In this document: one piece after another, positions 1-11,155 of the stretch
Layout of the letters: each line of letters starts with the position of its first letter
Numbering within the stretch: the stretch's first letter is position 1
Assembly: GCF_000208865.1 (NCBI RefSeq)
Contig: NC_018397.1
Span: forward strand, 806,001-870,000
Length of the DNA stretch: 64,000 nucleotides
Origin: Neospora caninum Liverpool
Lineage: Eukaryota > Apicomplexa > Conoidasida > Eucoccidiorida > Sarcocystidae
Direction: 5' to 3'
The notes under the pieces: generated by a model
Seen by the model: the letters and a program-made list of their open reading frames with translations, nothing else
Told to the model about the DNA's origin: nothing
Database searches by the model: none
Program-made: the position numbers and the translations under genes

Positions 1-2523
1 GCTCACGGGGACAGAAGGGAAACGCCTTCATCCACAAAGCCGTCTTAGTCGTCTAAGTGCACAAAAAAATAACGGACACCCTTAGTCAAACAGGCGGATG
101 AATGGGAAGGTAAGTTAGTTTAGCAGCCTTCGAACGCTCTCCCGTACCTAGGTTGAGGTGTCCTGGAAAAGGAATGGCAAACACGCCGGCACGATCCTGA
201 TCTGGGTTTCAAGCGCGAGTCTCAGGTGTACAGAGGTCCTCCCTGTCTTCCTACAGAGACCGCAAGATTCCGGCCTTCAGATATCTTGTGTTTCGTCACA
301 GATCCATGTAGTTACGGAGTGATTCACGGGTGGTGGTGTGCCCGTGCATACGGCCCCACCTCCGCGAGAACATTCCAGAGGCGTAGTTTCGCGTGAGTTC
401 AGGCAACTGCGAGCACGATGAAGGCTATGTGACCGTGTGTAGACGGCGTCAAGGGAGACTTGCCAGTCTGGAGGCAGACAGCGTGATGGCTCACAATTTT
501 CGTATTTTGCGCCGTGAGCTGTATTTCGTGCTATGGACGGGGTATTTTCACGGGCAAAATTTTCTGGGCAGACTATGAAGGCACAAAGAATTAGCGCATG
601 GAGCCTCTGGTACGTCTCCCTCCGATTTGCAGTTTATTCCCCCCTTAGGAGGCTTCGTTGTCCCTGGCAAAAGTGGCCTTTTCTGCTTGGAGGCAACCGT
701 GAGTGTGAACTGAATGCCCTTACTACGGTACGATGCTCAACTAGAGGATAGCAAAAACTGATTGCTACCAAGTGTTTATGCCTACATTTCCCTGCGGTGT
801 CACTTGAAGAGTGTGGTACAATCCATGTTGCGCCCGTTTATGTTGGAATCAAGCGTGCTTCTCTCGAGCTGTTCAAAAAAAAATGCGGTTCTGGGCAACA
901 CGGCGCGTCCTTGCTGTGTAGCGTTTCCAGACAACGAACGCCGTCGCAGATTTCCGCATCACGAAATTCCGCAGTACGAACCCGTGCCATCTTACAGCGC
1001 TTCGCTCGGAAGAGAAGCGAGCTAAAATGGCAGCGTGGAAAGTACACTGCTTTGACAGAAAATAAGGGGGGAACACAGAGAAGGAATTGCAACTTCAGGC
1101 ATCTAGGGTCTAGCTGGTTTGAAGACAACAAGTGCGCAAAAACCCGCGACGGCGCGCGGCCCCATACCTGGCAGACACACCGTGATTTCACACACGAGAA
1201 CGTGACTTTCCCTGAAGCAGAAACGAGTCATTTTGTCTTTTGAAATTTGCTTCATGGTTCTCAAGTGAGCTGGCAAAAGTGCCGGCCGGAGATGATGCTG
1301 TTTCCCCGCCGCGTGGAACGGCCTGGCGGCGCCCTAGGCTCGCTTCAGAGTGTCCAGCTAGCATGGAAAAGCGGCCGTGGTGTCTTCCTGTCTAGCGGCG
1401 CGATCCCGAGTCAAAACGGGAGAGTTCGTTGTCGCGAAGTGAATTTGGCAAAGCAGGGGGATCGGGGCTCGTGGCAGAGGGGAGTTGCTCACGAGAATTT
1501 CTTGCGCTAGCTTGTTCGGTTTCTCAGCAACGCAGGTCGTTTTCAGGCTTTACCTGCATTCTCGTCAGTAATGGCGGAGTCACTGCTGGCTTTGGGCCAA
1601 GACTACAACGTGCCAAGCCAGAGGTTATCCTCCTCCATGGGCCTTAGCTACTCTATGTGCTCCACGCGTTTTTATCGGAGCTGAATCTCTTTTATTCGTC
1701 GGGCCACGCCGACCCCTCCATGTTTCCTTTGTACGTTTTGAGCGGGTCTCGTCGCTTCTCGATCAGGCACGACTCACGCCCAGTGTAATGTCTGCTACGG
1801 CCTTGAAACGCTGGCCTTTCCAAAGAGAAACGAGACCGTAAATCTTTTTTCAGGCGCGGCCAGCTTGAATCAGGAGTCCAAGAAACGCTGAATGCCTGGC
1901 AAAATAAGCGACCTCCTGTCCGTCTGAGTTGCCATTGTAAACTGCTCAGCCAGTCTGCCGCCTTCCAGAACAGCCCTTGGGTTCCTGGCCCTTCGGGGCG
2001 TGTACCCGGGGGCGGTCGAGAGGATCAGATAACTCGAGGACTTAGGGGACATTTTGATCTGCTTCACGTTAACTTTCATGTATCGACTTACCCGTCAGTA
2101 AATTAATCGACTTACCCGTCAGTAAATTTGCCACTACCACCAGTGTGCCGCGTCACGCGTCGGTCCTGGTAGAATCCTCTTCGCGGACCCAACAGCTGCA
2201 TTCGCCTGTTTCGCTGGCTCTGTTTTCCCTTCGACTTCATTTTCTGTCGCCGTTTCCGCCGGTGTATCGCTGTCCCAGTCGCTTTCTGAGTTGCAAAGCT
2301 TCGCGGGTAACGGAGGCGCCTGCGGTGTGTCGCCTCCTTTCGGACCGAACATCGTCCTTTTTTGTTATGGACCCGTCTGTCGCCGCGTCATTTTTCAGGA
2401 GGAACGGTCCTACTTGAGTTCGTTTTCGACACTTGCTTCGCTCAAAGCTTTTCGACACCACAAGGAGGCCGCAGGCAGTCCTCTCGAGTCTTGTAACTGC
2501 AATCGGAAAGCTCTCTCTCTGCC
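1..2523. other. Intergenic region upstream of the sushi-domain gene
   Basis: I see no convincing gene here. The open frames are short, overlap on both strands, mostly lack an ATG, and have no recognisable motif. The last few hundred bases before 2524 must include the promoter and 5' UTR of the downstream gene. The only structural element I can point to is a 24-bp tandem duplication at 2083-2128. A terminal exon of a gene entering from the left cannot be excluded. Confidence 0.5.
2083..2128. repeat. 24-bp tandem duplication in putative promoter
   Basis: Two adjacent copies, 2083-2106 and 2107-2128, share the core TCGACTTACCCGTCAGTAAA without mismatch; the second copy diverges after 22 bases. 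It lies about 400 bp before the ATG at 2524, so it may fall in the promoter or 5' UTR of that gene. Confidence 0.85.
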
Positions 2524-5500
2524 ATGGCGCCTTCGCGAGCTGCCCCCAGCGGGGCGATCGCTCTCGGACTAGCCAAACGATCAACCTTGTGGACTAAAGG
2601 GCTGAAACCGACCTTTCTCTGTTTGATTTTCTCCTGTCTCATTGCATTCTTGGGGTTGCCGAGCGCCTTTTGGACCTTCGAGGCTGGCGTTGACGCCTTG
2701 TCTGTATCGACTCGTGCGTCGGTGCACAAGGATGTTGCAGAGATCAGCGCGAATCAGTCGGATCAGGAGCGTTCTAGCGTTGAACAGCCCAGCGAATCAG
2801 ATGCTCAGCAATCTGTCTCCTCCGCTGACTTAGCGGCTCCAGAAAAGAAGGACGATCTTCCCGATAAGAAACAGAGCCCCAGTGAAACCCCGGAAGCAAA
2901 ACCTGAGAAAGTGAAGGCACCATCCGTTTCCTCACCGCCGTCGAGCCCGACCCCAAGCCCTGACACGGCCCCAGCTGCGACGCCCAGCACCACTACAGAC
3001 AAGTCACCGGACACATCAAAGAAACTGAACAAACCAGCCCGTTCCAAAAAGAAAGATGTTCGAGCGGTCGATGGATCTCTGGCAGAGGCGGTTATTGACC
3101 AGTTGGATAGTATCAAGTCTGTCCAAGTTTCCGGTGCCTTGTTACGTCGCATCTGGAAGGAGCATCAGCGAGTCGGGGAAGATATGCGTGATTTGCTGAG
3201 AGAATACCTCTTGGCTCTCGAGCGAGAGCTGTACACGCAGCAGGCGGAAATTTTTGGGCTTGAGAAACTGAAGATGGACGAAGTGATCCGCCACGAGCAC
3301 TATCCGGAGGCGAGGCAGCGCGAGGTGGAGCTGGAGATGCAGGCGCTAGCAGAACAACACAAATTCATGAAAAAGCTTTTCAGTCGCATGCATGCCAACA
3401 CAGAAACAAAAAGCACAGCAGCGCTCGTGAACAGGATCGAAGAACTGGATAAGCCAGTTGACATCGTTGACGCTACCGACAAGGGATCTGGAGCTGATGT
3501 TCTTCACGGTTTGAAAGTTGTTGGTAAAGACATCAAAACTATGCGGGAATCGGTTAAGAAGTTTTCCCGCGAGCTTGAGACGCTGGAACGGTTATATTCC
3601 GAACAGCCTTCTGGGGAACATGACGAAATCAGAAAAACCCTAGGTGCTGTGATGGATCCTCTGGCCGGACCCGTCAGCTCTATGGACTATCAATCGCTTT
3701 CCTGGATTCCGAAAAAGGGGAAAGTTCTTGGTTATGTCGATAAGGCCTACCATAAAAGTATGGAACATGATGATGATGCGTTTCTCGATGAAGACGATGA
3801 CATGGATGTCGACGAAGACCACTACGATCCTTTTGACCCGCATGATCCCTGGGACGTTGACGGCGATGGCGATGATGACGATGATGAATCCAGTGAAACA
3901 CCCCGGAAAAAGGGGAAGCATGGGCGTCCGGGGAAGAAGTCGCACCTCGGGAAGGAAAAGAGTTTTTGGAAACATGATTTCGGCCTTCCTTGGGAGAAGG
4001 ATAAATCGCATCGCCGTCACAAGGGTTCTTCCAGCAAATCTTCGGGCCATCATTCACGCAGTCAGTCTGTGTCGTTTTATGCGAGCCCGGCGGAACCTGT
4101 TGAGGAACACGAGGAAGATTCCGCCGTGAGCCATGATGATTCTTCCGTTTTCCCAGGTCTCTTCTTTCTTGAGCTTGGCAGCAAACGGACCGTCGGAACG
4201 GCAGCTGACAATGCCATAGACGCAAAGCAGAGATCCTTTGTGCAGCGGAGTCAACACTCTGTGCAAATCCGGGAGCACCGCGCCACAGACGACCAAGACA
4301 GATTCATGAACGGAGAGCAGCCTTTGAGCTTCCTCCAGACAAGGGGTGCCAGCGAAGAGGCCGGAGGCTCTGAGGAGGTCGGCTCTGCAAGCGCAAACCA
4401 ACAATATGACGGTGAAGGACAGGGCTCCGCAGAGGACGGGATAGAGGATGAGAGTGACAAGGCAGGAGAGACAAAAGCAGAAGGGGCTCATGGGGCAGCG
4501 GGCAAGGGTGTGCAGCAGGCAGCGGATACCGAGGAACCCTCAAGTGAGAGGGAAGAAGAAAACGGAGGACACGATCACCCGCATGAGAGTGAAAGCGGTG
4601 TAGGACCAGACGAGAAAGGGGGACACGATCACCCGCATGAGAGTGAAAGCGGTGTAGGACCAGACGAGAAAGGGGGACACGATCATCCGCATGAGAGTGA
4701 AAGCGGTGTAGGACCAGACGAGAAAGGGGGACACGATCACCCGCATGAGAGTGAAAGCGGTGTAGGACCAGACGAGAAAGGGGGACACGATCACCCGCAT
4801 GAGAGTGAAAGCGGTGTAGGACCAGACGAGAAAGGGGGACACGATCACCCGCATGAGAGTGAAAGCGGTGTAGGACCAGACGAGAAAGGGGGACACGATC
4901 ACCCGCATGAGAGTGAAAGCGGTGTAGGACCAGACGAGAAAGGGGGCAATGAGTCAGAAGCGAGTCACACCAGTGGCAGCAAGGACCACCCCAGATGCAT
5001 TGACATTCTGGATCCGCAGAAGTGTGTCGAGACCACGAACTGCTTCCATGACGACGTCTACCGCCAATGCTTTTTCAACTGCACGGTCATCCTCGAGGCT
5101 GACAAATGCAATGAGCATCAGAGTTGCAGATATGAAACGCTCCTCCCTAAAGATGCCTGCGTCAACCAAGGCAAGTCAATCGTCTTACTTCAGGGTGCTG
5201 GTTCATCTGCCTCAGCTCCACGACATCAGATAGATGCGATACCTAAACACTTTGAGCATCCCGGGGTTGCCAAACGGATGCAGCTGCTCTCATCGTACAA
5301 GACAGCAGAGTGTAGCGAAAGCTTGTGCAGAACACTCTAAACTCATACCACGCTGCAGCGTTTCGGACTCCAGTTCGGCACCAGCGAAAAGGCGGAGGGC
5401 TAGCTCCGTCTCATAAGTCTTCACATAAATCGCATAATGCGTATATTGCTCTTGAATATCATACACAAGCTCGTGTCCCGTATGTATCATTCAAGGCTCC

Positions 5501-7664
5501 TGCCAGTCCTCGCGTCTAATTCTGGAATTCTGTACTTTCGAGTTCGCGGTAGAACAGCCAATGTGTCTTAGGTAGCATACGGTCACAAGTGGTGTCTTTT
5601 AATGTATCGGCAGCGAGGTCACGACTCCTGCCTTTATTACAAGCGGCGCTTCTTGAAAATATTTCCGCTGTGGTTCCTGGACAGGCTACCAGTCGGTCTC
5701 GCTCACCAGACAATCATTCGAGGGCATTATGCGTGGATGCGAGGAGTTCCGGGACAAACCGTCATGCGATATGATGGAGAGAGCCACAGCCCGGCTCAAA
5801 GAGTCGGGGACTCCTGTTATCTACGACTGCCACTGGCTATCTGAGGGCCCTGAGGTTTCAGATACAACGCCAAGTGACAGCAAACAACCTGGCGACAAAG
5901 AGGAAAAAGAGGTTGGCAAGGAGGAGGCAGCCCAGACGAATGGTGGCCGTAGCGTCTGCGTCAACCGTTTGGAGGCTCCCACAGCCGAGAAACTTTTGTG
6001 GGGGACAATCATTGCAGAGAAACAAAGGAGGCTTGAAGGTGAGTGGTCTTTCTCACGTTGGTAAGGTGTCCTTTGCTGCCATGTGGCACACGATTTTCGT
6101 TCGAGGTAGTGCATCGTTTTTTCGTCTACAGCAGTACCATGATTTGTAGACGCCCAAGGATGCGTTAAAACGTCCACACTTGCGAGGGATGATATTTCTT
6201 TTGTTTCGCCTGTAGCATGGCGTCTGGATCGCTAGCCTATTTGACCTCCTAACTCTATTCGACGAGTCAGCTGCATTCCAGCAGAAGGGTGAGGCATTAC
6301 GAGACTCACATTGATGAGGCAAACATCGACGCTCCAACATCAGGGATATGTTATTTAGTGTCAGAAAGTGTCGGGGCGGAGATGCACTCGGGTATCAGTT
6401 AGGTCAGAGTTTGGCTACTCGTTCGCTGCACTGCTCCAAGGGACAAGGTCGGTGGTGCTCGTGTATGAGCGTTTTATCCTGCTGTATACAGAGTTGGAAA
6501 TCAGCAGGAACCTCACACCAGACAAAGTCTGTGTTCGGCCTCGCGAACTGGCTAACGCCACGCTCCATCCCGATAAGCCTTTCTACGCACTCGGCGACCA
6601 GGTTGAGGCAAGTCATTACTCGTGTGCCTTTTTTGTACGAACTTACTCAGTTCGTCGACGGCAGGTTACGCTTGCTAGTCTGTCGTTTGTGGGGAGGGAG
6701 AGGAGCCAGCTATAGTCTCGTCGGAGGAGTTCTGGTTCGTGGTTCTTTGCATATCTGCTTTCTGCGGTTTCTCGAGTTCTGACAGCAGAACTGGAAAGCG
6801 GAATAAGGTTCATTCACTAATGCAAGGGGCTGGTTACTCCTGGGTGCTCCTGCAGGTGAAATGCCGTCCCGGATCTTCTTTCATGGGAGTACGGCGGGTA
6901 ATCACCTGCCACGAGGAAGGCATCTTTGATCCACAGGTTGCCTGTATCCCGAAGGGGACCCTCTCCAATCAGCAGCAAGCGTTCATGAAGGAGGTCGAAG
7001 ACTATGCCGAAGTCGTAGAGGCCGAACCAGGATGGGCAGCCGCTGGCGCGGAGACTGGCAGCTCATCAATCACAGCTAGCATGCAAGGTGAGTATTATCT
7101 ACTTTCGTTCAATAGAAGAAGGTTGAACATCTTGTCTTATCACTCTACAGTTACCGTAGCTGCTAAAGTCGATGGCAAGTGGTGATTCTGGGTAAGGTTT
7201 ATCGGCTGCTTGGGGGATCGGCGGCGACCATACACCAGCGGCTGTTCAGTAAGATTGCTATTAGGAATCAGGAGTGTGGTTGATGATGAATCGTGCTCCT
7301 GTTCATTGGCCTACAACTGGAGGAAGGAAAAAGAAGGTCACACTCAAGCATCAGCCGCAGTTTGCGAATGTTGATACTTTGGAAAGAGCATATATGAAAC
7401 GCAAGCAAAGCACTTGAGCAGCGTGGCAGCTTCAGCCTGGACTACAACATACGCAGGTCTGCTTTTCTTTCCATAATTATGATAGATTTGTTTTCAAATT
7501 GCTAATTTCTTGAGCCATTTACCCTCTCTCGGACCAGAAGGGCGAAGCAACTGATCACTACGTATGAGTGGACGTGTTGTTTGCTGGTGATTTGCTTTGA
7601 TTCAGGCATCGCAAATGCTGCCCATGCGCTTATTGCAGTTTCGACGATCCTCACAACTCTCTAG
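2524..7664 (+). CDS. Secreted repeat-rich protein with a sushi/CCP domain and hydrophobic C-terminus
   Basis: Proposed exons: 2524-5170, 5685-6038, 6492-6607, 6856-7087, 7606-7664 (1135 aa; all junction phases agree: 1, 1, 0, 1). The ATG is followed by a Leu/Phe-rich segment (residues about 29-50) that reads as a signal peptide with a long basic n-region. Then come a Ser/Pro/Lys-rich stretch, a charged, probably coiled region (about 200-370), an Asp-rich block (about 418-456), seven 18-residue repeats (681-806), Cys-rich segments, a CCP domain (Cys1014, 1042, 1057, 1069, with GDQVEVKCRPG at the exon 3/4 join; the usual late Trp is Phe) and a final exon ending IANAAHALIAVSTILTTL, which resembles a GPI-attachment tail. 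Introns 1 and 3 need GC donors (AAG|GCAAGT, GAG|GCAAGT). Seen: exon 1 is one open frame to a stop at 5340, so a shorter 938-residue product from reading through intron 1 is the main alternative. Function unknown; a surface or secretory-organelle role is inferred. Confidence 0.62.
4564..4941 (+). repeat. Coding minisatellite, seven 54-bp units
   Basis: Seven head-to-tail copies of a 54-bp unit encode GGHDHPHESESGVGPDEK. The copies are almost base-identical; the third has CAT for CAC in the first HDHP. This implies recent expansion or homogenisation. The unit is rich in His, Asp and Glu. The complementary strand is also open through the array, as expected when a stop-free frame is repeated by a multiple of three. 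Confidence 0.95.
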
Positions 7665-9165
7665 CGGTCTCCGACAGATCAGAAAAAGAAATAGATTTTT
7701 GTCTGCTTTGCCAGTGCCTTGTTCATGCCGCTCGCCAAAGCAAGTCATTGTTTCTGTTGTATGGCGCGTAAACTTTCTGACGTTTCTTTCTTTCTAAACC
7801 CCGCGTCCGACGCCAAGCGAAGGCACTGCAACGTGCTTGCGAGACTTTAACAAATGAACGCCAGTTGACTTTTTCCAGAGTTTTTTGCGTCCAATCTGCC
7901 TTGTCTATAGGCAATATGGGCTCGGTGTGAAAAAAATGATAACAGTACCACCGGGCACCGGAGAACTCAGCGAGTTTTTTGCCCCGTGAGCGGTTGTGGT
8001 CTGAAGCTCCCGCCACTCACTGACTTGTTCCGTAGACTTCATTCTCGAATTGAGGAGTTTCAGTCAGCTAAGTGATCCCTTATTTATTTCCCTGGATGAT
8101 CAGTGGCGCCTTTGCTATGCCGAGCATGTGAGTTGACAGATCAATACGTTGACACGCGTAATGTACTACAAACTGCGCTTCCGTGAGTCTATAACAAGCC
8201 CAAAAGAGGCGTTTTCTTAATAAGCATGGCTAATGGCCCTCTACGTATCGCTGGGCAGCATATGTAGTGAGACAGGCACATAGAGCCCGCAGAAGCGTGT
8301 GTCACTGATGCTCACTTATTTCTCGTTTACGGGTATAGCCCCCAAGTCACAGTCTAAATTAGCTGAAAAGTGGGGTGGGAAGACGATTCCCGGTATTTTT
8401 CCCCTCAGGATTTCCTGAGGTCAGGTACATGGGGTGGAGAAATTGTTACTCATTGCGGCTGAGGCTCAGCACAGTTTATGTCAAGTTTGTAGAATGCTGT
8501 TAGTAAGCTAAAGTAACTGTCGCTCCGATTGCAGAATGTAGATCACTCCTTCGGAAATTGCTGTAAAAAAACTCAGTTTCCTGTGGTTTCCCCATTCCTT
8601 CGTGATTCCAAGTCTAGAACGGTGTTGTCTCGCATGTTTTCAGTTACTATACTTCATTCAGCTAGGCAGGACTCGCAGTGGTGCGGTAATCACCTTGCAG
8701 CCGCGTAGAGAGCGGAGCGATGACTTTTCCTGACGTTGGAGTCTTGACCATGGTAAAAGAGCACTGATATGGTTTGTGTCCGTGGAAAGCGGTCACTTTT
8801 GTAGTCAGATGGGTGGCTCAAGCACTGGAAATGAGCTGGTTTCACGTCTTCGCATCATAGTGGTCGAGTTCCCCCGATGAAATACAGACGGACACAGATT
8901 ATCGTGCCGGAAGCCGTCTCCTGTGTCGTCTACGATCGCGGATGCCAGAACGGAGTAACACAGTTTACACACAATTGCACGAATTCCTCACCTACGCTGA
9001 AACAGAGCCTCTGATGCCTCTGTCTGCAGTGAAGCAGTTCCGCCATTTTCGAAAACGAAGCAGACGACTCCTACCATACATCTGTAACGAGTTCCTGACC
9101 GTACTCACTACGAAGGGTCGTCACCGTCAGCCAGCGAAGCAGATACGTACCTGACCCGGCTTCGC
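7665..9165. other. Intergenic region, no gene recognised
   Basis: This 1.5-kb stretch separates the ends of two convergent genes. Open frames are short and none shows a motif, signal peptide or good splice structure. It probably holds the two 3' UTRs. Confidence 0.5.
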
Positions 9166-9696
9166 TCATACAAAGCACTTCAACATGTAGACAGTGTGCG
9201 TTTGTCCGAGCTTGGGGAACGACACCTTAGGAGCCGCGGGGACGGTCCAGTCCATGTCAGCTTCGAGACCAGCAGACACCAGCAACGGAGCCATGGTAAC
9301 CAATGGTAAGATCGCCTCTAGCACAACCCCGTGCTTGACAGTGTCTAGGATGGAAGCGTAATTGTCCACTATCTCGTAAGGGTTCATGTCGTTGGGATGT
9401 TCATGCACGCCCTGCTCCTGCGTGACGGGGTAGCTAGCCGCTTCAGGTGTGTCCAGTCGCGCTTCATGTGTGTCCACTCGCGCTGCTCCGAAGCTGTATA
9501 AATTCGACCCAGCGTCAACCCCCTCTACATCGTGCGTGTGACGCGGGATAAGTTGATACGCACGAAACTCCCGTGCTGTGTTATTTCCAGCTTCCATTGT
9601 CGGGAAGTTGAACTGTCCGCTGGACAGATTCATGAAAGCCAAACTACATACGAGTGCGAGGAAGACAATCATATTTAAATCTACACTAGAGGGCAT
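9166..9696 (-). CDS. Small secreted protein, unknown function
   Basis: Single-exon frame of 176 aa. I chose the ATG at 9696 because it is directly followed by a classic signal peptide (hydrophobic core IVFLALVCSLAFMNL, then SSG-Q). The frame continues upstream without making a better N-terminus. The mature part is acidic, with a short duplicated phrase (ARVDTHEARLDTPEAA), and has one more hydrophobic stretch near VVLEAILPLVTMAPLLV, which could be a membrane segment or amphipathic helix. There are only one or two Cys and no domain I recognise. Size and organisation fit coccidian dense-granule or other secreted proteins, but that is inference; no export motif is evident. It is tail-to-tail with the sushi-domain gene. 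Confidence 0.6.
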   Translation of the reverse strand: MPSSVDLNMIVFLALVCSLAFMNLSSGQFNFPTMEAGNNTAREFRAYQLIPRHTHDVEGVDAGSNLYSFGAARVDTHEARLDTPEAASYPVTQEQGVHEHPNDMNPYEIVDNYASILDTVKHGVVLEAILPLVTMAPLLVSAGLEADMDWTVPAAPKVSFPKLGQTHTVYMLKCFV

Positions 9697-10485
9697 TAAA
9701 TTCAAAAACCGGAACTTCGCAGGGGCAACAGCGGTGAGTAGGTGAACACAGCAGTAACGGGCGGCCGCCGGTGTCTGACGTCCAAGCTTGCCGGTGTACG
9801 TACACCTTTCGGCGTCTTCCAGTGGCTGTAGATGCCATTGGTGTCTTCCAACAAGGCAAAAGAGAAGCAGCATTTGCCACGAGTAAGGCAAACGCGTTCA
9901 GTGCAGGTGAACGCAGCCGACATACTTCAAGTAAAGATTACAACGCATTTGTCGATATCAAAACGCCATGGCGATTCGACACTCTTTCTTTCAATGTTTC
10001 AACCAGCTCACTCCTATACTGGCACCTGCCAGCTATCCTCAGAAACTCTGGCCACTGTCCCTCCCACACCCACTACGGCAGACGAATGCTGCCAGCACAC
10101 CAATACTCAAAGACATGGTCATTGATTATTCTCGACTGTGTATTTCTCCTGAGAGGCCATGCATGTGGTGTTCTGCCATCGACAACCCGCACATGCCACC
10201 CCATGCTACCAGATCGTGTTCGCACAGAAAGTCGCACAAATGGCTCGTGCGCATCATCGGACAGACCAAGTCCCTCTCCAAGAGAAACCGCTTTTGATCG
10301 AACGTGCGCAGAGCGTCCGTGCGTAATATTCAAAGAAGTCGACAGTCGAGAAGAGTTCATTCGTTGTCTTCTCCCAGACCAGCACACACCAAAACCGGTA
10401 ATGAATATATGCAATAAGAACAACAGCGTTAGTACCCGTCCTTAATCGACACGCTGAAAAGGTCAGGACGACCCCGTCGCCTTTC
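9697..10485. other. Intergenic region between secreted protein and CAP
   Basis: About 0.8 kb that should hold the promoter of the small secreted protein gene and the 3' end of the CAP gene (both minus strand). A plus-strand frame of over 200 codons crosses most of it, but it begins at GTG, extends into the secreted-protein gene and shows no motif. Confidence 0.5.
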
Positions 10486-11155
10486 TCAGCGCGAGTACAG
10501 CTCAGAAACCCTGGTTTCAAGTACGCCGTTCTTGATGTGGTGGTGGAATTGTTCGGGAATGGGCACTTCTGTCCAATCGCCATCCTCCTGGTCTGTCTTG
10601 GGGAAATTCAGATTCATTTCCCCAGACTTGCTAGTCGTGATCTCGACATCTTTGCTTTCCTTCGAGACATAGAGATCCACACCCGAGCACTTGTCGATCG
10701 CAATCGAATGGCAAGTACCCTGGACCTGAAACTTGATTTTGCGACAGTTGACGAACTCGGCACCAGAGATCAGGCTGTTGACGCACAGCCTCAAGTTTTC
10801 GCAGTTGTCAATGATGACGGAGTTGACCTTTGATTCTATCTGGATGCCAACTCCTTTACAGTCGCGGATCTGTAGCGCACATGGAGCACATACAGTCCAA
10901 TCATAAACCATAACAATGTCGGCACGTCTTTTCTACGAGAGGCAATTGCTTAAAACGGCAGGCGGTGTATTACCAACGAATATGCGCCACTAAGCAACCA
11001 GCCTAATCACTAACCTGGACTTTTTGTTTCATTGTAGCCGCATCGATTTTGATGATGTCCTTCTTATCGACAAAGTTGCACACGCGCCATGTGTCGCCTT
11101 GCAGTTCCAACTTCTCGGCCCCCTTGGCCCCACTTTTTGCCGCAGTTCCCGACAT
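10486..11155 (-). CDS. CAP: Cyclase-associated protein (actin monomer binding), apicomplexan short form
   Basis: Two exons, 11155-11015 and 10869-10486, joined in phase 0 (donor CAG|GTTAGT, acceptor CTACAG), give 174 aa. The product is the C-terminal beta-helix (CARP) domain: TWRVCNFVDKK, then KQKVQ joined to IRDCKGVGIQI, then SKVNSVIIDNC and CHSIAIDKCSGVDLYVSKES. The exon 2 start is set by alignment to this repeat pattern; starting exon 2 further upstream would insert residues into a beta-strand. Apicomplexan CAPs are known to lack the N-terminal helical domain of fungal and animal CAP and to bind G-actin, promoting nucleotide exchange and turnover; in T. gondii long and short isoforms from alternative starts have been described. 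Here an in-frame ATG at 11221 would add 22 residues, including one Cys. The ATG at 11155 has the better context (CCACCATGT). Confidence 0.93.

Noticed and set aside
4540..4908. Minus-strand frame of repeated MRVIVSPFLVWSYTAFTL units
   Set aside because: It is the complement of the coding minisatellite on the plus strand; a stop-free antisense frame is forced by the 54-bp period.
4564..4941. Regular repeat considered as a CRISPR array
   Set aside because: Units are contiguous with no spacers, in frame with a coding sequence, in a eukaryotic genome.
9771..10445. Plus-strand frame of about 224 codons
   Set aside because: Starts at GTG, has no motif or signal peptide, and lies in the gap between two well-supported minus-strand genes.
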